A stretch of 64,000 nt of DNA, taken from Drosophila pseudoobscura (Eukaryota > Arthropoda > Insecta > Diptera > Drosophilidae). Under the pieces are notes generated by a model. It was not told the origin of the DNA. It did no database searches and saw nothing but the letters and a program-made list of their open reading frames with translations. Location: positions 14,837,501-14,901,500 of the forward strand of contig NC_046680.1 of the NCBI RefSeq assembly GCF_009870125.1. Reading direction: 5' to 3'. The translations under genes were made by a program, and so were the position numbers. Each line of letters begins with the position of its first letter. Within the stretch, counting starts at the first letter, position 1. This document shows, piece after piece, positions 13,976 through 26,650 of this stretch.

Positions 13976-13993
13976 ATACGCAATATTGCGTAT
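13976..13993. repeat. 18-bp perfect palindrome
   Basis: ATACGCAATATTGCGTAT reads the same on both strands with no spacer. The half-site contains GCAAT, so the centre is TTGC-like on both strands, reminiscent of bZIP (C/EBP-class) half-sites. That link is inference only. Confidence 0.8.
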
Positions 13994-14398
13994 TGTACGA
14001 AAGATTGTGCAAGGCACATTCTCAGCAAGCAATCGCTATTGTTATCGCTATCTGGTGATAGGCATCGATGACACCGATAATTGACGGCAATCATTGAGCA
14101 TTTGACAAGTTCATCATTTAAGGAACAAAACGCGAACAGAAAGAACCTTTTAGGAGAGGCGCCTACAGCTGCTCAAATTAACATATTATTGGTGGCGGGA
14201 AAAGTTGGGGAGGGGAGCGAGATAATTATATGTAAATGGGGTTTTTGTTGCCTGGCGCTGGGCCATTGTTATCAGCAGAGCAGCAGCAGCACCACCGGTG
14301 GTAGCCGGGCCATTGGCAGGGGTTAAAGGGTGAAAACTCATTAAGTCTGGCATTAAGTCATTGAACTTGTCCAATAGCTGCAGATAACAGCAACTTAC

Positions 14399-14900
14399 TC
14401 TTCTAACGACGGATCCAGCGGCAAATGAACGGGAAAACAATCACAACAGAAATCTCTCTCTCTCTCTCTCTCTGGCTTACACTTTTCTTTTATTTTTCTT
14501 TTATTTATCGTTGCTTTTGGCGAACAACCGGCGAACGGCAGCAGGTGTTTCTATGTGTGTGTGCGTGCGTTTTTTAGCCGCTTTGTTTTTGTGCCTGCCG
14601 CTTGTGGCCACGTTTCGAATACTGCACTTTTTTTTGTGCACAAAAAGCGCTAAATTATCTGCCGCAGCCGCAAAAACACCACTCAAACACAAAATATTTG
14701 ATACAAGTTTTCGATTTTTAGTTGTATTTTGATAAATATTTTGTATTTCTCCGTTTCGTTGCACTGACACTGGCAGTAATTGTTAAACCATAGAACGGGG
14801 CATCACCAGCCAAACACCAAGTACGCTCTATACGTGCATTTTAGCGAATTTTTGGGTTTTTTTTTTAAATTGTTTATCTCGCGCGCGCAACAACTGCTCG
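14399..14900 (-). other. Candidate noncoding first exon of leftward gene
   Basis: Read on the minus strand, this stretch looks like a Drosophila 5' untranslated exon. It is rich in CAAAA and AAATCGAAAA-type sequence, has no long convincing frame, contains a GA run (TC run at 14453-14473 on the plus strand), and ends in the strong donor AAGA|GTAAGTTG with its GT at 14398-14397. The 5' limit is uncertain: a GCAGTTG initiator-like site lies at about 14897-14891 beside a CG-rich stretch (14880-14890). No coding exon for it is visible in the window, so the gene body should lie left of position 1. This is inferred from composition and one splice signal. Confidence 0.35.
14453..14473. repeat. (TC)n run, GAGA-type
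   Basis: Twenty-one bases of TC repeat, GAGAG on the minus strand. Such runs bind GAGA factor and are common near Drosophila promoters and in 5' untranslated regions. Confidence 0.9.
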
Positions 14901-17900
14901 GTTCAAATAACGGCGACGTTGTGACGTATGAAGTCGTTCGTGAAACGAAACGAGTGAGCGTCGGCTGGCGACTATTGCGCTCTCGGGTCTCCGTCTCTGT
15001 CTCTGTTGTTGCTTGTAAACCGGTTCCGAGAGGGTGTCTTTTGTTGAGTATGGAAGTTTCAATACACTATTTGCTCTGTTCTGCTGGAAAGAGAGTGAAT
15101 GGAGACTCAATTTCGCCGCAAGCCAACAGCTGTTTGCGTGAGGGCGATATACATACTTATGTATAGTGTGTAGAAAAGCGAGACGGGTGTATACGGCGCT
15201 CGAAAAGTCTCCAACTGCCGTTGGCTGGTGGAGAACCGTTTCTTTTTGCTATTCATCGTAGAAAAAACGCGACAAAACCCAACCTCCCACCCCCCCGGCC
15301 AGCGCTCATTAGAGGGCAACAGTGGCGGCAGCCCTTCCCTCACCCCCTCTCGCTGTGGCATAGTAATCAAATCATTTAGCCAAAAACTTATTCAAAATTC
15401 ACAATGGAGACACGCTTAAATGCACACCCTGCAACAGGAGGGCAGGGGCGGTGTGTGTGTGGCAGGACGTCTGCCACAGGACCTTTGCATTGTTGTAAAC
15501 AATCCATCATTATCGCATACACTTCCTTTTCCACTGCGGGGTAGCAGTAGCAACAGTCCTGCCGGCATTGCATTACAATTTGTGGCAGAGCAACGGGCGT
15601 GGGGTCGGGTCTGTTCACGGTCTGGTCTTGGAAGTCCTTTTCTTCGTCCTGTCTGCACTCCAACAAACACACACCGACACACACAGATACTCACACAAAT
15701 TGCACGTGTCTGGCGGCGTTTGTTGGGGATTACGGACGGCAGGACAGAGGCACCAAGGGGCAGACATTGTGGCAGTGAAAGTGAGTTCCGGCAGAACCGA
15801 ACGAACGCCGAATGCCCCAAGCCAAACCCTCCAAAATGTTGCATTCCCCCGCTGTTTTCCTTGAATACTCGTAGCTGCTGCTGTTACCATTTTTTGGGGT
15901 TGCTTTTTGGGGTTTTCCGGGTGTACTGCGGTCTATGCAAATTAGCAAAGTTAACATTTACCAAATTGTTGGCAGAAAATTTAATTTCGTTTCGGTTTCT
16001 CCAACCCAGTCCTCCAGGAGGTGGCGCGTGGAGGAGGTGACCATATGCGGAAGTCGAAAAGTCGAAAAACACTCAAAAAGAGAGCTGTGAAATCAAAGCA
16101 TTTTCGGATTCTTTTGATCAGCAATGTGTTAAGATATAGATGTGACGACGCCCCCTTCCGAGAGGCAGTGCGCCACACCATGGGGCGGCACACATCAACC
16201 ATCTTTATTAAGGCAGATCTGCGGTTGACACCCGGCAGCGGCCATATAGTGACAGAATGCACCTGCACGACAGAGTCGCCTCCTGCCTCTCCGTTGCAGC
16301 GCCCCCATCCCGCCCCACATGCCCTGAAGAGGGAGGGTAGGTACGTACACTCGTAGTTCGGTTGGAACTATCTATCATAATTAGATTTTGTTCTGTGCTG
16401 AAATGTCGGAACGAGAACGAAATGCGTGGCCATAAATTAAGTGTGGAGCGGTCCCCAGTCACTCGGCCCACCATCCCCCATTCCCGACAGGCAAGCAAAT
16501 AGAGCGCCTAATGGGGTTTTATTTAATTTCCGTCGCCCAAGGATTCCCCTAATGAGTTTTTTAACCTACCCCCAGGAAAGAGGAAAGGAGGAAAGAGATG
16601 GAGCTCGTCAAAAACTGGGCCCAAGTGAGCCATTCCAATGGAATATTTGAACAGAAACGACCTCCAAGGGAAGAGAAAATGGTAGGTGGTAGATGGTAGA
16701 TGGTAGGATACATCAGGTGAGACAACTCCCTGCCACACGACAAACAACTTAGAAACATTAACACCAAAGATGACTCCGACTTGTGTTTTGATAAACAGTT
16801 CAAAATAGGATCCCTTTATCCTTTGTCTTGCTTAGGAGGATTGCCCGTACTCGTACTCCGCCTCCTCCTCCTCCTTCTGTTGCCATTTCTGCTGCTGGGT
16901 GCATCTGTGTGTGGCAGAGTTGAGCGAACTTGGTGGCGCAGACATTGCTGGGTCTTCCTTTGTGTCTGCCCCATCCAGTGGCAGAAGACAATGGCGCCCA
17001 GCCATTTGCTATGGGAACGCACTTTGGCCCCATCGCTCGCTCTGTTTCTGTGTGAAATTTATGCTGCATTTCGGCCAATTTAATGCTCTTTTTCCACAGT
17101 CAACACATAGCCGGGGAGCGGCAGAGTGGTGGAGTGGGCAAATGGGGGAGGCACCTGCTGCTGCAATTAACTGCCAGCGAAATTGATATGATTTGTGATG
17201 AGATTTGCATAAATTAACATACAATATGTGGCAGTCCCTATCCCTGGCACTTAACTATAATTAGATGGATGCTGCGGTCGCTTTGGGGGCAGGTAATTAA
17301 ATGCACTCCCAGGCAAAACATCTTTCTTCGCACAGCCCACACACAGTACAGTGCGGTACGAGACTATATTATAAGGCAGGGTGCATTGTACATCTGAATA
17401 AATGTGAGAAGTAGGGGTACATACGGAAGAATGCTATATACTAATTAGATTTTCCATTAAATACAACTGACTTTATCCAATCTTTGACTCTTTTCAGGAG
17501 ATAATTCATTCATTAAATAGCTTAAATCATCAATCATAACTATGCCCATTCAAATCACATTCTATGGCTTATAAACATCCAAAGTTTTTATACATAGTTT
17601 GTAGACCCATTTATAGACCTTTTATATCCCCGCCTCCATTCATAAAATCTACGCAGTAAACTCAATCAGTGTTCGCCTCTGTCTCTCTGGCAAATGGCGA
17701 ATCCTTTCACGCTCTCGAGGACCTCTTGTATTTGCATATTTATCATTCATTCAGAAGAAAATCTCCCCCTTGGACACACAAACACATAACGTAACTATGC
17801 CATTGGCTAGGCGGAAGGATTATGAATTCATTTATAATAATTTAGTTTGAGTTATGCCTGAAAACACCGAAACACACTCAGCGCGGAATCCCGTAATGAG

Positions 17901-19130
17901 CATATTCTATTAGGCGGAGCGGCGTGTTCCACCCTTGAGCTATCTTCTGCCTTTGTGGGGGGTGGAAATTAACAGACGCAAATCCTGGACACATGTTGCA
18001 TTCAAGTGTAGTTGGGGGTGGTATGGGGATGGGGATGGGGATGACGGAGAGTGTGGGTAATGCCGTGTTTTGACAAACCCCAAATCACCAAAAACGACGA
18101 CGATGAGGAATCCCTTTGAAGCTGATGAACATTTGCACCCGCAACCACCAAGCGACAACGACGACAACAATGAGGTGGAGAAGGACACTGACTGCATCAT
18201 CATACTACTCCTCCGACGACATGGCAAACATCCAGACATCCAGACAGACAGACAGGGACAGGGAGTCAGTCACAACGGGTTAGGCAGGAAGTTGTTTGCA
18301 CGGGGATCAAAAAGCTGAAGGACAGACAGACAGCCAGACAGACTCCCCCAAAAACATCCGAGGGATTTCCCCGAGTTCTTTTTTTTTTTGGTGGGGGGAT
18401 ACTCTGATAACTGACACGCAAAAGCAACAGAGGAGGACGTAGATGGAGTTGGTATTTATTTAGCATAATGGATTTGAGGCATTCGGTGTTCGTATAATTG
18501 AAAATCGAATCAAATCGCTTGAAATTTAATCAACTTAAGAACACTCTGTGCTGGCTGGCAAAGGGGGAAATCCGAGTGCTGTCCAAACTCCGAGCGGGAT
18601 CCCAAGCCAGCGAGGAAATGGAAAAATTAGCACAAATCCATGTGATAAACTGGCGACTATTTGCGTTGAATAGAGTTACCCGGGGAATCCCAGCAGCCCC
18701 ACAGGGCAGTCGGAAACCGAACTCCGAACCCAAAATTACGGAAGACAAAGGAGAGAGTCCGCTAAGCGCACAGGAAGCCCTGGGTCTGTGGGTCTCTGGG
18801 CCCCCTAGCGGATGGCACAGCATGGACATGGTCTCACATGCCTCTAGCCAGACTCTAATGCACGATTAATGCCCAATCCCAGAGGCAGACCTTGGCCTGG
18901 GGGATGGGGTTGCGCCGTCATTCGATGTGCATTTGCGTGTTTGGCCAGCAAATAAACCTAGACGAGGTGGAGTCGTGGGCGGATGTCCATTTCGAGAAAT
19001 TAAGCCCTCCCTATAAGCGGATTTCATGCGACTTTGGCTTTGACTCTTCCTCGTGACTCGAGGAGCTATGCTATGCTATGCAGTCAGTGCGGGATGTGGA
19101 ATGCGGGAGGAATACTTTCACTGACAACCA
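14901..19130. other. Noncoding stretch, 14.9-19.1 kb
   Basis: CG-rich, ATG-poor sequence at 14.9-15.1 kb may be a promoter region for the candidate leftward exon. The rest has no supported gene. A potential G-quadruplex with runs of 5, 4, 4 and 4 guanines lies at 18014-18040. Short frames with SCRISP-like, His- or Cys-rich text are repeat- or composition-driven. Confidence 0.5.
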
Positions 19131-19197
19131 TTTATTCGATACCATCAAAGTCCGCACAGCTGTGTAAGTAGATGATTTAGATGATTTGCCGTCCCGT

Positions 19198-19735
19198 TCA
19201 CTTGCTGCGGCGGCGGTAGTTGGAGAAGACGCGCAGGTGCTTGCTGCGGGACAGCTCACGGGTCTCGAGCTGGCTCAATTCGTACAGCTGCGAGTCCATC
19301 GCCTGGATGTGGGCGGCCATGGAGGCGAGGGGCATGCGACTCAGTTCTGGGGAAAATATACACCACACACAATAAGTGCTTTAATCACCTTTGCTAACCT
19401 TTGTGCTGCTCACCTTCCATGGTCTTGACGTCCTCCTCAGTAAATCCTGCCTTGGCGTTCTCGTCCGCTTCTTCCTCGTCCTTCTCCTTCATTTCAGCTA
19501 TGATGGAGCTGACGCCACTGGCCTCCTGTTGTCCCGACTCGCCGTCATCGCTGTCACCCTCGGCCGCAGTCACAGTCTCAGCGTCAGATCGGCCCTTGCT
19601 CTCCTCCTCCTCCTCCTCCTCTTCCCTTTGAATTTCCACCAAAGAAAGCGAATGCTTTTTCCACCTAGAAGCTCTCTTCTTGGTCAATTCATTCTTCTTT
19701 GGTAGCTTTTTGTGCGACGTTGAAGCTGCCTCCAT
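19198..19735 (-). CDS. Small acidic protein of unknown function
   Basis: Two exons on the minus strand: 19735-19414 and 19346-19198, joined by a 67-nt intron (donor ATGGAAG|GTGAGC, acceptor CCCCAG|AACTGAG). They give 156 codons plus stop. The ATG at 19735 is the first in frame; the open frame extends upstream only through non-ATG codons. The N-terminus is Lys/Arg-rich (KKLPKKNELTKKRASRWKK). The middle is strongly acidic, with an eight-Glu run and DSDDGES. The C-terminus (MDSQLYELSQLETRELSRSK, then HLRVFSNYRRRSK) is helical-looking and basic. The charge pattern suggests a nuclear protein, but I do not recognise the family. AATAAA lies at 19136-19131 on the minus strand, 62 bp past the stop. 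An E-box CAGCTG sits upstream at 19791-19796. Both splice signals and the frame agree, so the gene is likely real. Confidence 0.8.
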
Positions 19736-19790
19736 TGCGAAAAATAAAATAGTGACGCTGCTTTTTCGTAACCAGAGTTGCACTGGAAAT

Positions 19791-19796
19791 CAGCTG
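19791..19796 (-). promoter_or_regulatory. E-box near start of the acidic-protein gene
   Basis: CAGCTG in the context ATCAGCTGTG lies 56 bp upstream of the ATG at 19735. It approximates the Drosophila core-promoter E-box (consensus AWCAGCTGWT) found at housekeeping starts. Position fits, function is inferred. Confidence 0.4.
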
Positions 19797-22700
19797 TGGG
19801 TAGGGTTGCCAGCCCATCACACACACACACACACACACACCTTGTCATAAGAAGGGTTCCGTTCCCATCTCACGCCACTTGAGAAGATATTAGCTATCTG
19901 GCGGAACCATTACCTTTTGTGCACCCCAACTATGTAACACCATTTGAGGACCAGAGACCCAAGCCATTAACCCCAATTTGTAGTGCCATAAAGCCAAAAT
20001 GGGTATTTTCAAATCCATATTTTCTTCCTCCCCGAGAGGTGTACTCCAGCCTAATGAGCTGCACAAAATTAATTGTCACACCGAAATCACCGCAGGCGCT
20101 ACACGGACACTCCACAGCAAGTGATTCGATTCTATGGTATGCAAATGTTCCATTCCATCCCTGAACGAGGGGGCCTGCAGTCCACAAGGTCAACGGAGAA
20201 GCCCTGCAAGACGACCGAATGGCGATTAGAAACCGTTTTGAAAGGACTCGAGTTTCTGTAAACAATCCATCAACAACATTCCCCCCCAGAACTCACCTTC
20301 CGACAACCCCATCTCCCCGGCCCCCCCTCTCGAGCAGTCTTTCGCCCCTTAGCCTGCGGCGCACGTGTCTATTTGCTTTGGTGGCGGCTTAAAAGCCAAC
20401 GGACGGGGTGGAGTGGACCACACCGAATGTGTGTCGTGCCGGGGATAAAGGACGCGTGCCCATTATTCCTTTGTCCATGTGTCTTCTCTTTCGCCTGTTG
20501 TCAGCTCTGTTTTTGTCGTTGTTGCTGCTGCTGCTGCTTTATGGGCAAAGTTTTTAAGCAAAGTATCGTTTATACGTTTTGGCCGCGACTCATGCAAATT
20601 GAACAAGTTAAACTTTTCACGAGGGTAGAGTCCTAGTCCCCATCTGCCTCTCTCTCTCTCTGTCGCTCTGGTTGGATGGATATTGCTCCCCGGGGTGGCG
20701 GCTACACACTGTTTGCGCTGCTACAATGGGCCGCATTACGTTGCAGTTTATTTGCAAGTACTCGTATCTGGATGTTTCCATGTTATCATCCGTCCCGGCA
20801 CGTGCCACAAGGAGCCCCATTTGCCTGCTGCTGACTTTGATTTGTTCAAATCGCTGCTGCTTAATGGACATGTTTACATGGCAGTGCAGGGCACAGCACA
20901 GCACAGTCTGCTCCACTGTTCCGTACGGAACAACACTGCCCCGGGGTCTAAGCAACACGAACAAAGAAACGGGCGGCCAAAACAAACGAAACAGCCCAGA
21001 CGGTCCGCCAGGACATTGTCCCAAATCCGGAACTCAAGTGGCTACTGGCTACAACTCCGGGCCGGAACACTGCAGCAGCTGCAGCTCCTTTAGAAGCGCT
21101 TCCAATTTAAATGAACAACATTCGTATAGTTGGGCCCCATGCAAATCGCCCGTTTAATTGGATTAACGCACATTTCCGTTGCGTACCCCCGTCCCCCCGC
21201 CCCCCCGACTTTGCCAATTTATCATTGCTTATGTTTCTTTATGTTGCATTTTAATTAGGGCCCGCCAGCACAGGCAGACTGAGTGCCATTGGAAGTGTGC
21301 CACGCCAACAGGAGATGCGGATGTGCGGCTCGTTGCATTCAAAGTTTATAAATACGAGGTGCGGCTCCTGCCAGATCGCAGAAAGCGATCGAACAAGAGA
21401 GAGGGCGGGAATGCCTTACCCTCCATAATTATACCTTGATTGCAGTTAATCTCTCTCTCTCTCTCTCTCTGTCTCTGTGGTCCTCACGTCCAATGCAACT
21501 GTCGATTGCAATCGATACCCTTCCTCAAGCTTTGCCTGTGATTGCTCCTCCTCCTCCTTCGTCACCATCCTCGCCAGAAACTGACAGGCTGGTGCGAATG
21601 GATTGGCTTGTATCTGATTTGGAATGAATGTGCAGGTAATTTGAAGTCTTGTTTGCGGTTCGCTAATTTCGGTTTTCAGTGTGCTGCAGAGTCGATTGCA
21701 ACGATTGTTGTGTATCGATAGCCGAAGTGAAAGTCTCTTTCTGCTTATTTATGATCATACTCTGCCTGAAAAAGTATTACAAACGGTATAAGCAGCTTGC
21801 TGTGCAAGGAAATAGTTACTTATTATATTTATCGGATCTCGATCGATGCTTTTTTGTGGTGAAAAAGAGTATTGGTCGCCACCAATTCCAGTGCAACTTT
21901 TTTTGTATTCTGCGTGCAATGGCTTCAGGAATTGTGTTGGTTGCTTTCAATAGGAGGAATAACTTATTTCTGACGCTGTCAGTCGGATGATGGGGATGAA
22001 GAATAGCATCAGCAGGCCGCTGGAGGCCCCAACGAGACTGAAAGTTGAATGGATGTTGAAAGCGAAGCCCCGCTGCCACACAGAGACCGACATTCAATTT
22101 GTGGAAGCGTCGTGTCCGACTTGACTGTGCTTTCCGCTGACATTTCTACATTCAAAGTACTCTTTGTACGAGAGTTGTAGGCGCACACAAACGAAAGGAT
22201 ATTGGAAAATGTCACCCCCAATGGTCCTCCAGGTTTGTATGGAAATTCGAGGCGGGTTTGCCTATAACACAGATATGAATCTTTCACCCTTTTTCTCAAA
22301 GTCTCGAGCGACGCTGGAGCTGAGGGGATATTTACGGTCACATTTCTGTCTTATTAATTGGCCGCATGCACGAACCTGAATCCTGCCAAGGAGTGAGTTC
22401 CGTGTCCTTGGCGGCCTGTCGCCACCAAATGCAAAACATAAAAAGCATAAATATTAAAAGCCTAATTAATTTTAGGTCTCCTGCATTCCGTTCTCCCCCT
22501 CCACCCAGGTCGGAACCGGGGCCGGGTCAGTGCAGGTGTGAATAGTTGCCGTTCACCTGCCGCCAGGACAGGATCGCAGGGAGAGAGAGAGAGAAGGTTT
22601 GTCACTTAAACATGATATAAAAATTGTTAAATAATTAAAGTAATTTACAAGGATTTCTGTGAGCAGCAGCTGTTCAGCTGCCAGCGACATGTTTAGCGAC

Positions 22701-25700
22701 AATTTGCCAGGATGCCATGCAATTTGCTTGGCCAGGAGCCCGCTGCTGCTCCCTTTTGGCTGGCAGCTTTTGATTGATGACGACCGGGTTCTGCTTGCTG
22801 CAATTGAAAGTGCATCTCAATTAGGAGGCCGCCCTGGTGGACCTTCGACTGCCTCAACCCCAACCCCTCACTGCAGTGCACGCGTCTCCTTCTGTGAGCG
22901 GTTCAGTGGAGGAGCGAGCGCGAGTGTGTGGGGCAGTAAAAGTAACTCCATTTGTATGGCAATCCATGTACACGTCGATATCGCCGACAGCCAGTCTTGC
23001 AGCAGGTGCAGCCACAGCCGCAGTCGGAGCCACCGTTTGTGGCTATCGGCTATATTGATGGCTAACAAGTTTGGCTCTGGGAAAGTAGGTGAGGAGCATC
23101 TGAATGGCATGAATAGTAATTCAATTTTCTATTAATTGTTATGCGACTGCATTATTTACGAGTCTATGCCACAGGGGGAAACCTCTGCCAAGAATCTCCA
23201 TCGCCATCAACTATAGCTGCCTTTGATCTGCTCTCCGGGTGATCTCAACTGTCAGAGCTGGCCAGACCCAGATCCAGATCCTTTTAATCAGCATCAACAC
23301 TCTCCTCCTATCCGCTTGGCAGGGTGCTGCCCTTTGAAGTGCTGCTGAGAGTGGAAATAAAGCTGTTTGGACATCTTATTTTAGGCGGAACTTCTGCATT
23401 TGACTGTGAATCATTAGGGCGGAGCACACACACACACACACACAGGATGCGTGGGGGGTTGGGGGAGGGGAAAAGTCAGCGGAAAACAGCTTCCCGAAAA
23501 CACATTAAGTGTAATTTTGTTTTGCAAAAGCTGTTAAAATTGATAGCTCTAACGGGCGCACGACGACTTTTGACCCACATCTCTGACTTGCTCTTGGAAT
23601 TGTCACTTTATTTGTTTTCCTTACCTCAGGGAGCACACTCGCGGAGCTCGCACAACCTCTGCCACGTCATCAATGGGAACGGAATGAATGGGTATGGGAT
23701 GGAGACGGAGACCGAGGCTGAGGCTGAGGATGGCAGACCAGACCACCAAGACGACGATGTCTGCGACGACAGCAATCTTTTGGCGGCGTCGCCGCTTCGT
23801 CTGACCCAGTTTTGGCTTGTGGCAGACAAATCGTCTGCGCTATATGTTTGCCCCACAGATTGTTTATGATGCTTTTGAACTTTCCTCAAAAAAAGAAGTC
23901 GCAAAAACTCTGAACAAAAAGAACTGCAGGCTGCGTCGCAAATAAAACTCCATGGCGGGGTCAGAAAGTTGCTTCGGCCAGGTCAATGTGGAAAGGAATG
24001 CGAAATTCAATTATGCTGGACCAATTTTCAGAGGGTGGGAGAGACGAGTCCTCCGTGTAAAATGATAGGGAGATAACCCCACATGAATTGGTGCTCTGCC
24101 AATTAGCCGGCCCGGCCTGGCCAAATTTCAATTAAAGTCAAGAGCAATCAACGAAACTTTCCAACCAGGGAAAAACTTTGTGAGCAGCCCGACATTGACA
24201 CGAACTTTTTTCCATTCTGCTGGGGCTTTTCAATTATTTAAAACATACAGAAAGCCAGCTGCATTCAAGTTGCATAAGCCCAAGGAGATGGGGCCTGGCC
24301 TTTCATTCGGGCCAACAAACATGCAAAACTTGTTAGCCACATCGTAATTATGACAGAATTAAGTTTTATGTTATGTGCAGCAGAAATATCTATCAACTGA
24401 AGTGACCAACTGTCAGGTCATGTAGCTCTGGCTAATCCTCGCCAGACAAACCGCAAAATAACCAAAAAAAAAGAAGAGAAGCCGGAGAGACACCAACATT
24501 CAACACTCTCCACCGCACATAAAACTGTCAAAGTCTGTGCGGAGTCAGTAGAGTGCCAATATGGAGATGCGGTGGAAGCGAGACAGACCCCTTCTTCGCC
24601 CACATGCTGCACAAATCATGCTACCAGCGATGAGGGCCCATTGTGGGTGTGGGTGCACTGCCTTTATTGGATGCATATTCGGATATTTGTCCATGTTGTG
24701 CCATTGACTTTGTAACTTTGTTAGTGATACGAGGAGTAGCAGCAGCAGGAGCACCAAGAGGAAGGAGTATGCTGCAGACTGGCTGTCTGTTTGTCAATAA
24801 AACAAACAAAGAAGTTTGTCCAGCCCCCACCCCCACTCAGTCGATGCGATGCGAATGTATATTTGCAGAGATACACGCGTGTATCTGTATCTGCAGCACA
24901 TCTGCATGGGCACTTGTACTGGCACTGGCATTGGCACTGGTATTGGTATTGGGCACACTTCACCACCGCCACCGGAAGTGCAACTCAAACAGCAACACAG
25001 AAGAGAAGACAACTTTTTCGTTGTCTCGTCTCCGTGTGCCGATCCTTTTCATAAGCAATCATATTTTTCTTTTGTCTGGAAAGTTTTCCCCCCTTTCTCC
25101 CTCCATTGGTTATCAGTGTCAGTGACAAGTGTCAGCAGCTCCTACATCTCTGGTTAGAGCGGAAAATTAAAGCACTATAGAAGATGAAACTCATTAAATG
25201 GATCCCCGGAATCGTTCGATGGTGATGACTGTCAGCTATGCACGCTCTTTGGACGTTTTTCAGTTGGCAGTACGTGCTTGCTGGCCTGATTGCAGGGCTA
25301 GATAAGAATGGTCCCAGGACCCTGTAATTATGGTCCTTTTCCCATCCGTTGTCCCTTTTCATTCGCACTCAATGAAGCGCAATAATTGCTGCGCTTAATG
25401 CAAATTCTTTCTCCCAAAATGGTTCAAAGGCAACGCCAGCCGGCAGCCACCAGGCGCCACGCCCACATCCACATCCAGGGTGGATGTGGGGCGGTGGAGA
25501 AAGTAGTGTCAACCCCTTTATTGCAGTATCGCCGACCCGAAGCGTCGGTTAATGCCGCCACTGTGTATGCAAATGAGTTTCCAATGACTTGGTCCGAAAA
25601 CAAAACACCGCACACCCACGGAAGGAAGGATGTTGTCTGCTGCACTTGAACTTGCCTCGCAACGAATGCCATGTCTCCTCCTCTCTCTCTCTCCCTCTCT

Positions 25701-26139
25701 CTTCTCATATCTATATCGCCGTCTCTTGCTGTGGCTAGACGCCGTCGACCACCATTAACTTAGCCACATGCGTCTAGTCTTCTGTGTGTGTTTCTGTGTG
25801 CATATGGAGTGAAAGGCATTTTATGCGAAATTTGCACTTTTATTAAGGCTGGGGCTCCTCCACCTCCTCCAGCTGCACCACCATGTGCCTTAAACGCTCA
25901 GCGTAGTGCCTCATGCGATAAGAGCCTGGCCATTTAAGTTTAATGCATGCCCTTTATTTCGCTTATCGTTGCACTTTGAATGTCACTTGGCGACGGTGTG
26001 TGACGCTAAAAGCCTCAGGGAACGCGACTGAACAGAGATTATCGAGGCACATTTACGAATTTACGATCTAGTGCGAGCACTTTGGATCACTTACCGGGGG
26101 GCCGGCCAACAAATTGTTTGCTTTGAACGTTTTCGCGCC
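19797..26139. other. Noncoding stretch, 19.8-26.1 kb
   Basis: No coding gene is supported. It contains a CA run (19818-19840), a CT run (21450-21470), a CA run (23425-23444), CT tracts near 25679-25700, and a 10-bp-stem hairpin at 25462-25490 (CCCACATCCA with TGGATGTGGG). A DRE octamer is at 21713-21720. Frames of 130-180 codons near 20.7, 22.7 and 23.3 kb overlap on several strands and lack domains. Confidence 0.55.
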
Positions 26140-26270
26140 TAATTTTTCGAATAATCTCAGTGCTGGACAATGCACAGCTGTTTCGATATTGAATCGATAC
26201 TTTATATCGATACTTTTTAGGTCAAAAATTAACCGACGGTATATTTACGGTATATTGGTATATAATGGTA
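26140..26270. promoter_or_regulatory. Orphan promoter-like module (E-box + DRE)
   Basis: CAGCTG at about 26175-26180 (in CACAGCTGTTT) and a DRE octamer TATCGATA at 26205-26212, preceded by an ATCGAT, lie within 40 bp. They are followed at once by runs of GGTATATT. This matches the order seen at the other repeat-linked promoters in the window, but no coding gene follows within 2 kb. It may be a decayed promoter or that of a noncoding transcript. Confidence 0.35.
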
Positions 26271-26445
26271 TATTTTATGATTTCAACAATCTATTAAATT
26301 TCATTTTCAAAGGGTATAGAAATCCAATAAATGCAAGTATTTCGAATAGGCCAATCATGTATAGAATTGATTCATCAATCGAATAAAATTGAGTGGGCAT
26401 GGCTAAATGTTCCATATAGATAGTATTATTCAACGGAACGAAGAA
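26213..26445. repeat. Dispersed AT-rich repeat, copy 1
   Basis: Starts with GGTATATT runs and ends in a block running from about AAATCCAATAAATGCAAG (26323) to TTATTCAACGGA. That block recurs at 27055-27150, 27350-27470, 28036-28175, 55270-55400, 55540-55680, 56213-56355 and 62807-62945. The core shared text includes GTGGGCATGGCTAAATGTT. It matches no element I can name. Confidence 0.85.
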
Positions 26446-26546
26446 TTGGTCGTTTTTTGAAAAAAAAAATTTGGGAAATATTCGGTATTTTCCGGTGGTA
26501 TTTTAAAACATGAAAATTTCGTGGAAAAAAGAAGAAGAAGACGAAT

Positions 26547-26600
26547 TCACAGCAAAATCACAGCAAAATCATAGCAAAATCATACAAAATCATAGCAAAA
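26547..26600. repeat. 11-bp tandem repeat, five units
   Basis: Five near-identical units of the form CACAGCAAAAT / CATAGCAAAAT, one unit short by a base. Nothing coding runs through it. Confidence 0.85.
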
Positions 26601-26638
26601 GGAAGAAGAAGAACAGACCGCGGACTGGGGGTGGGGGT

Positions 26639-26650
26639 GAACAGCTGTTC
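26639..26650. promoter_or_regulatory. Palindromic E-box GAACAGCTGTTC
   Basis: A 12-bp perfect palindrome containing the core-promoter E-box consensus AACAGCTGTT. It lies just after CCGCGGACTGG (about 26617), which looks like the Motif 1 junction CCGCGGTCACACTGG with four bases lost. No gene start is visible downstream. Confidence 0.4.

Larger units (their letters stand above)
5746..14398. other. Noncoding stretch, probable intron of leftward gene
   Basis: No coding gene is supported. Contents seen: a TG run at 8323-8352; a cluster of AAGCAGT/ACTGCTT heptamers at 7650-7935; a GC-rich section with accidental long open frames at 8400-9360; and an 18-bp perfect palindrome at 13976-13993. Composition is uniform, with AT-rich runs and simple repeats. 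If the strong donor at 14398/14397 on the minus strand is used, this whole stretch would be the first intron of a gene that continues past position 1. Confidence 0.5.

Noticed and set aside
25462-25490. Hairpin with a 10-bp stem (CCCACATCCA/TGGATGTGGG)
   Set aside because: Too short a stem for a microRNA precursor and made of repetitive CCACATCC text; I see no reason to call an RNA gene.
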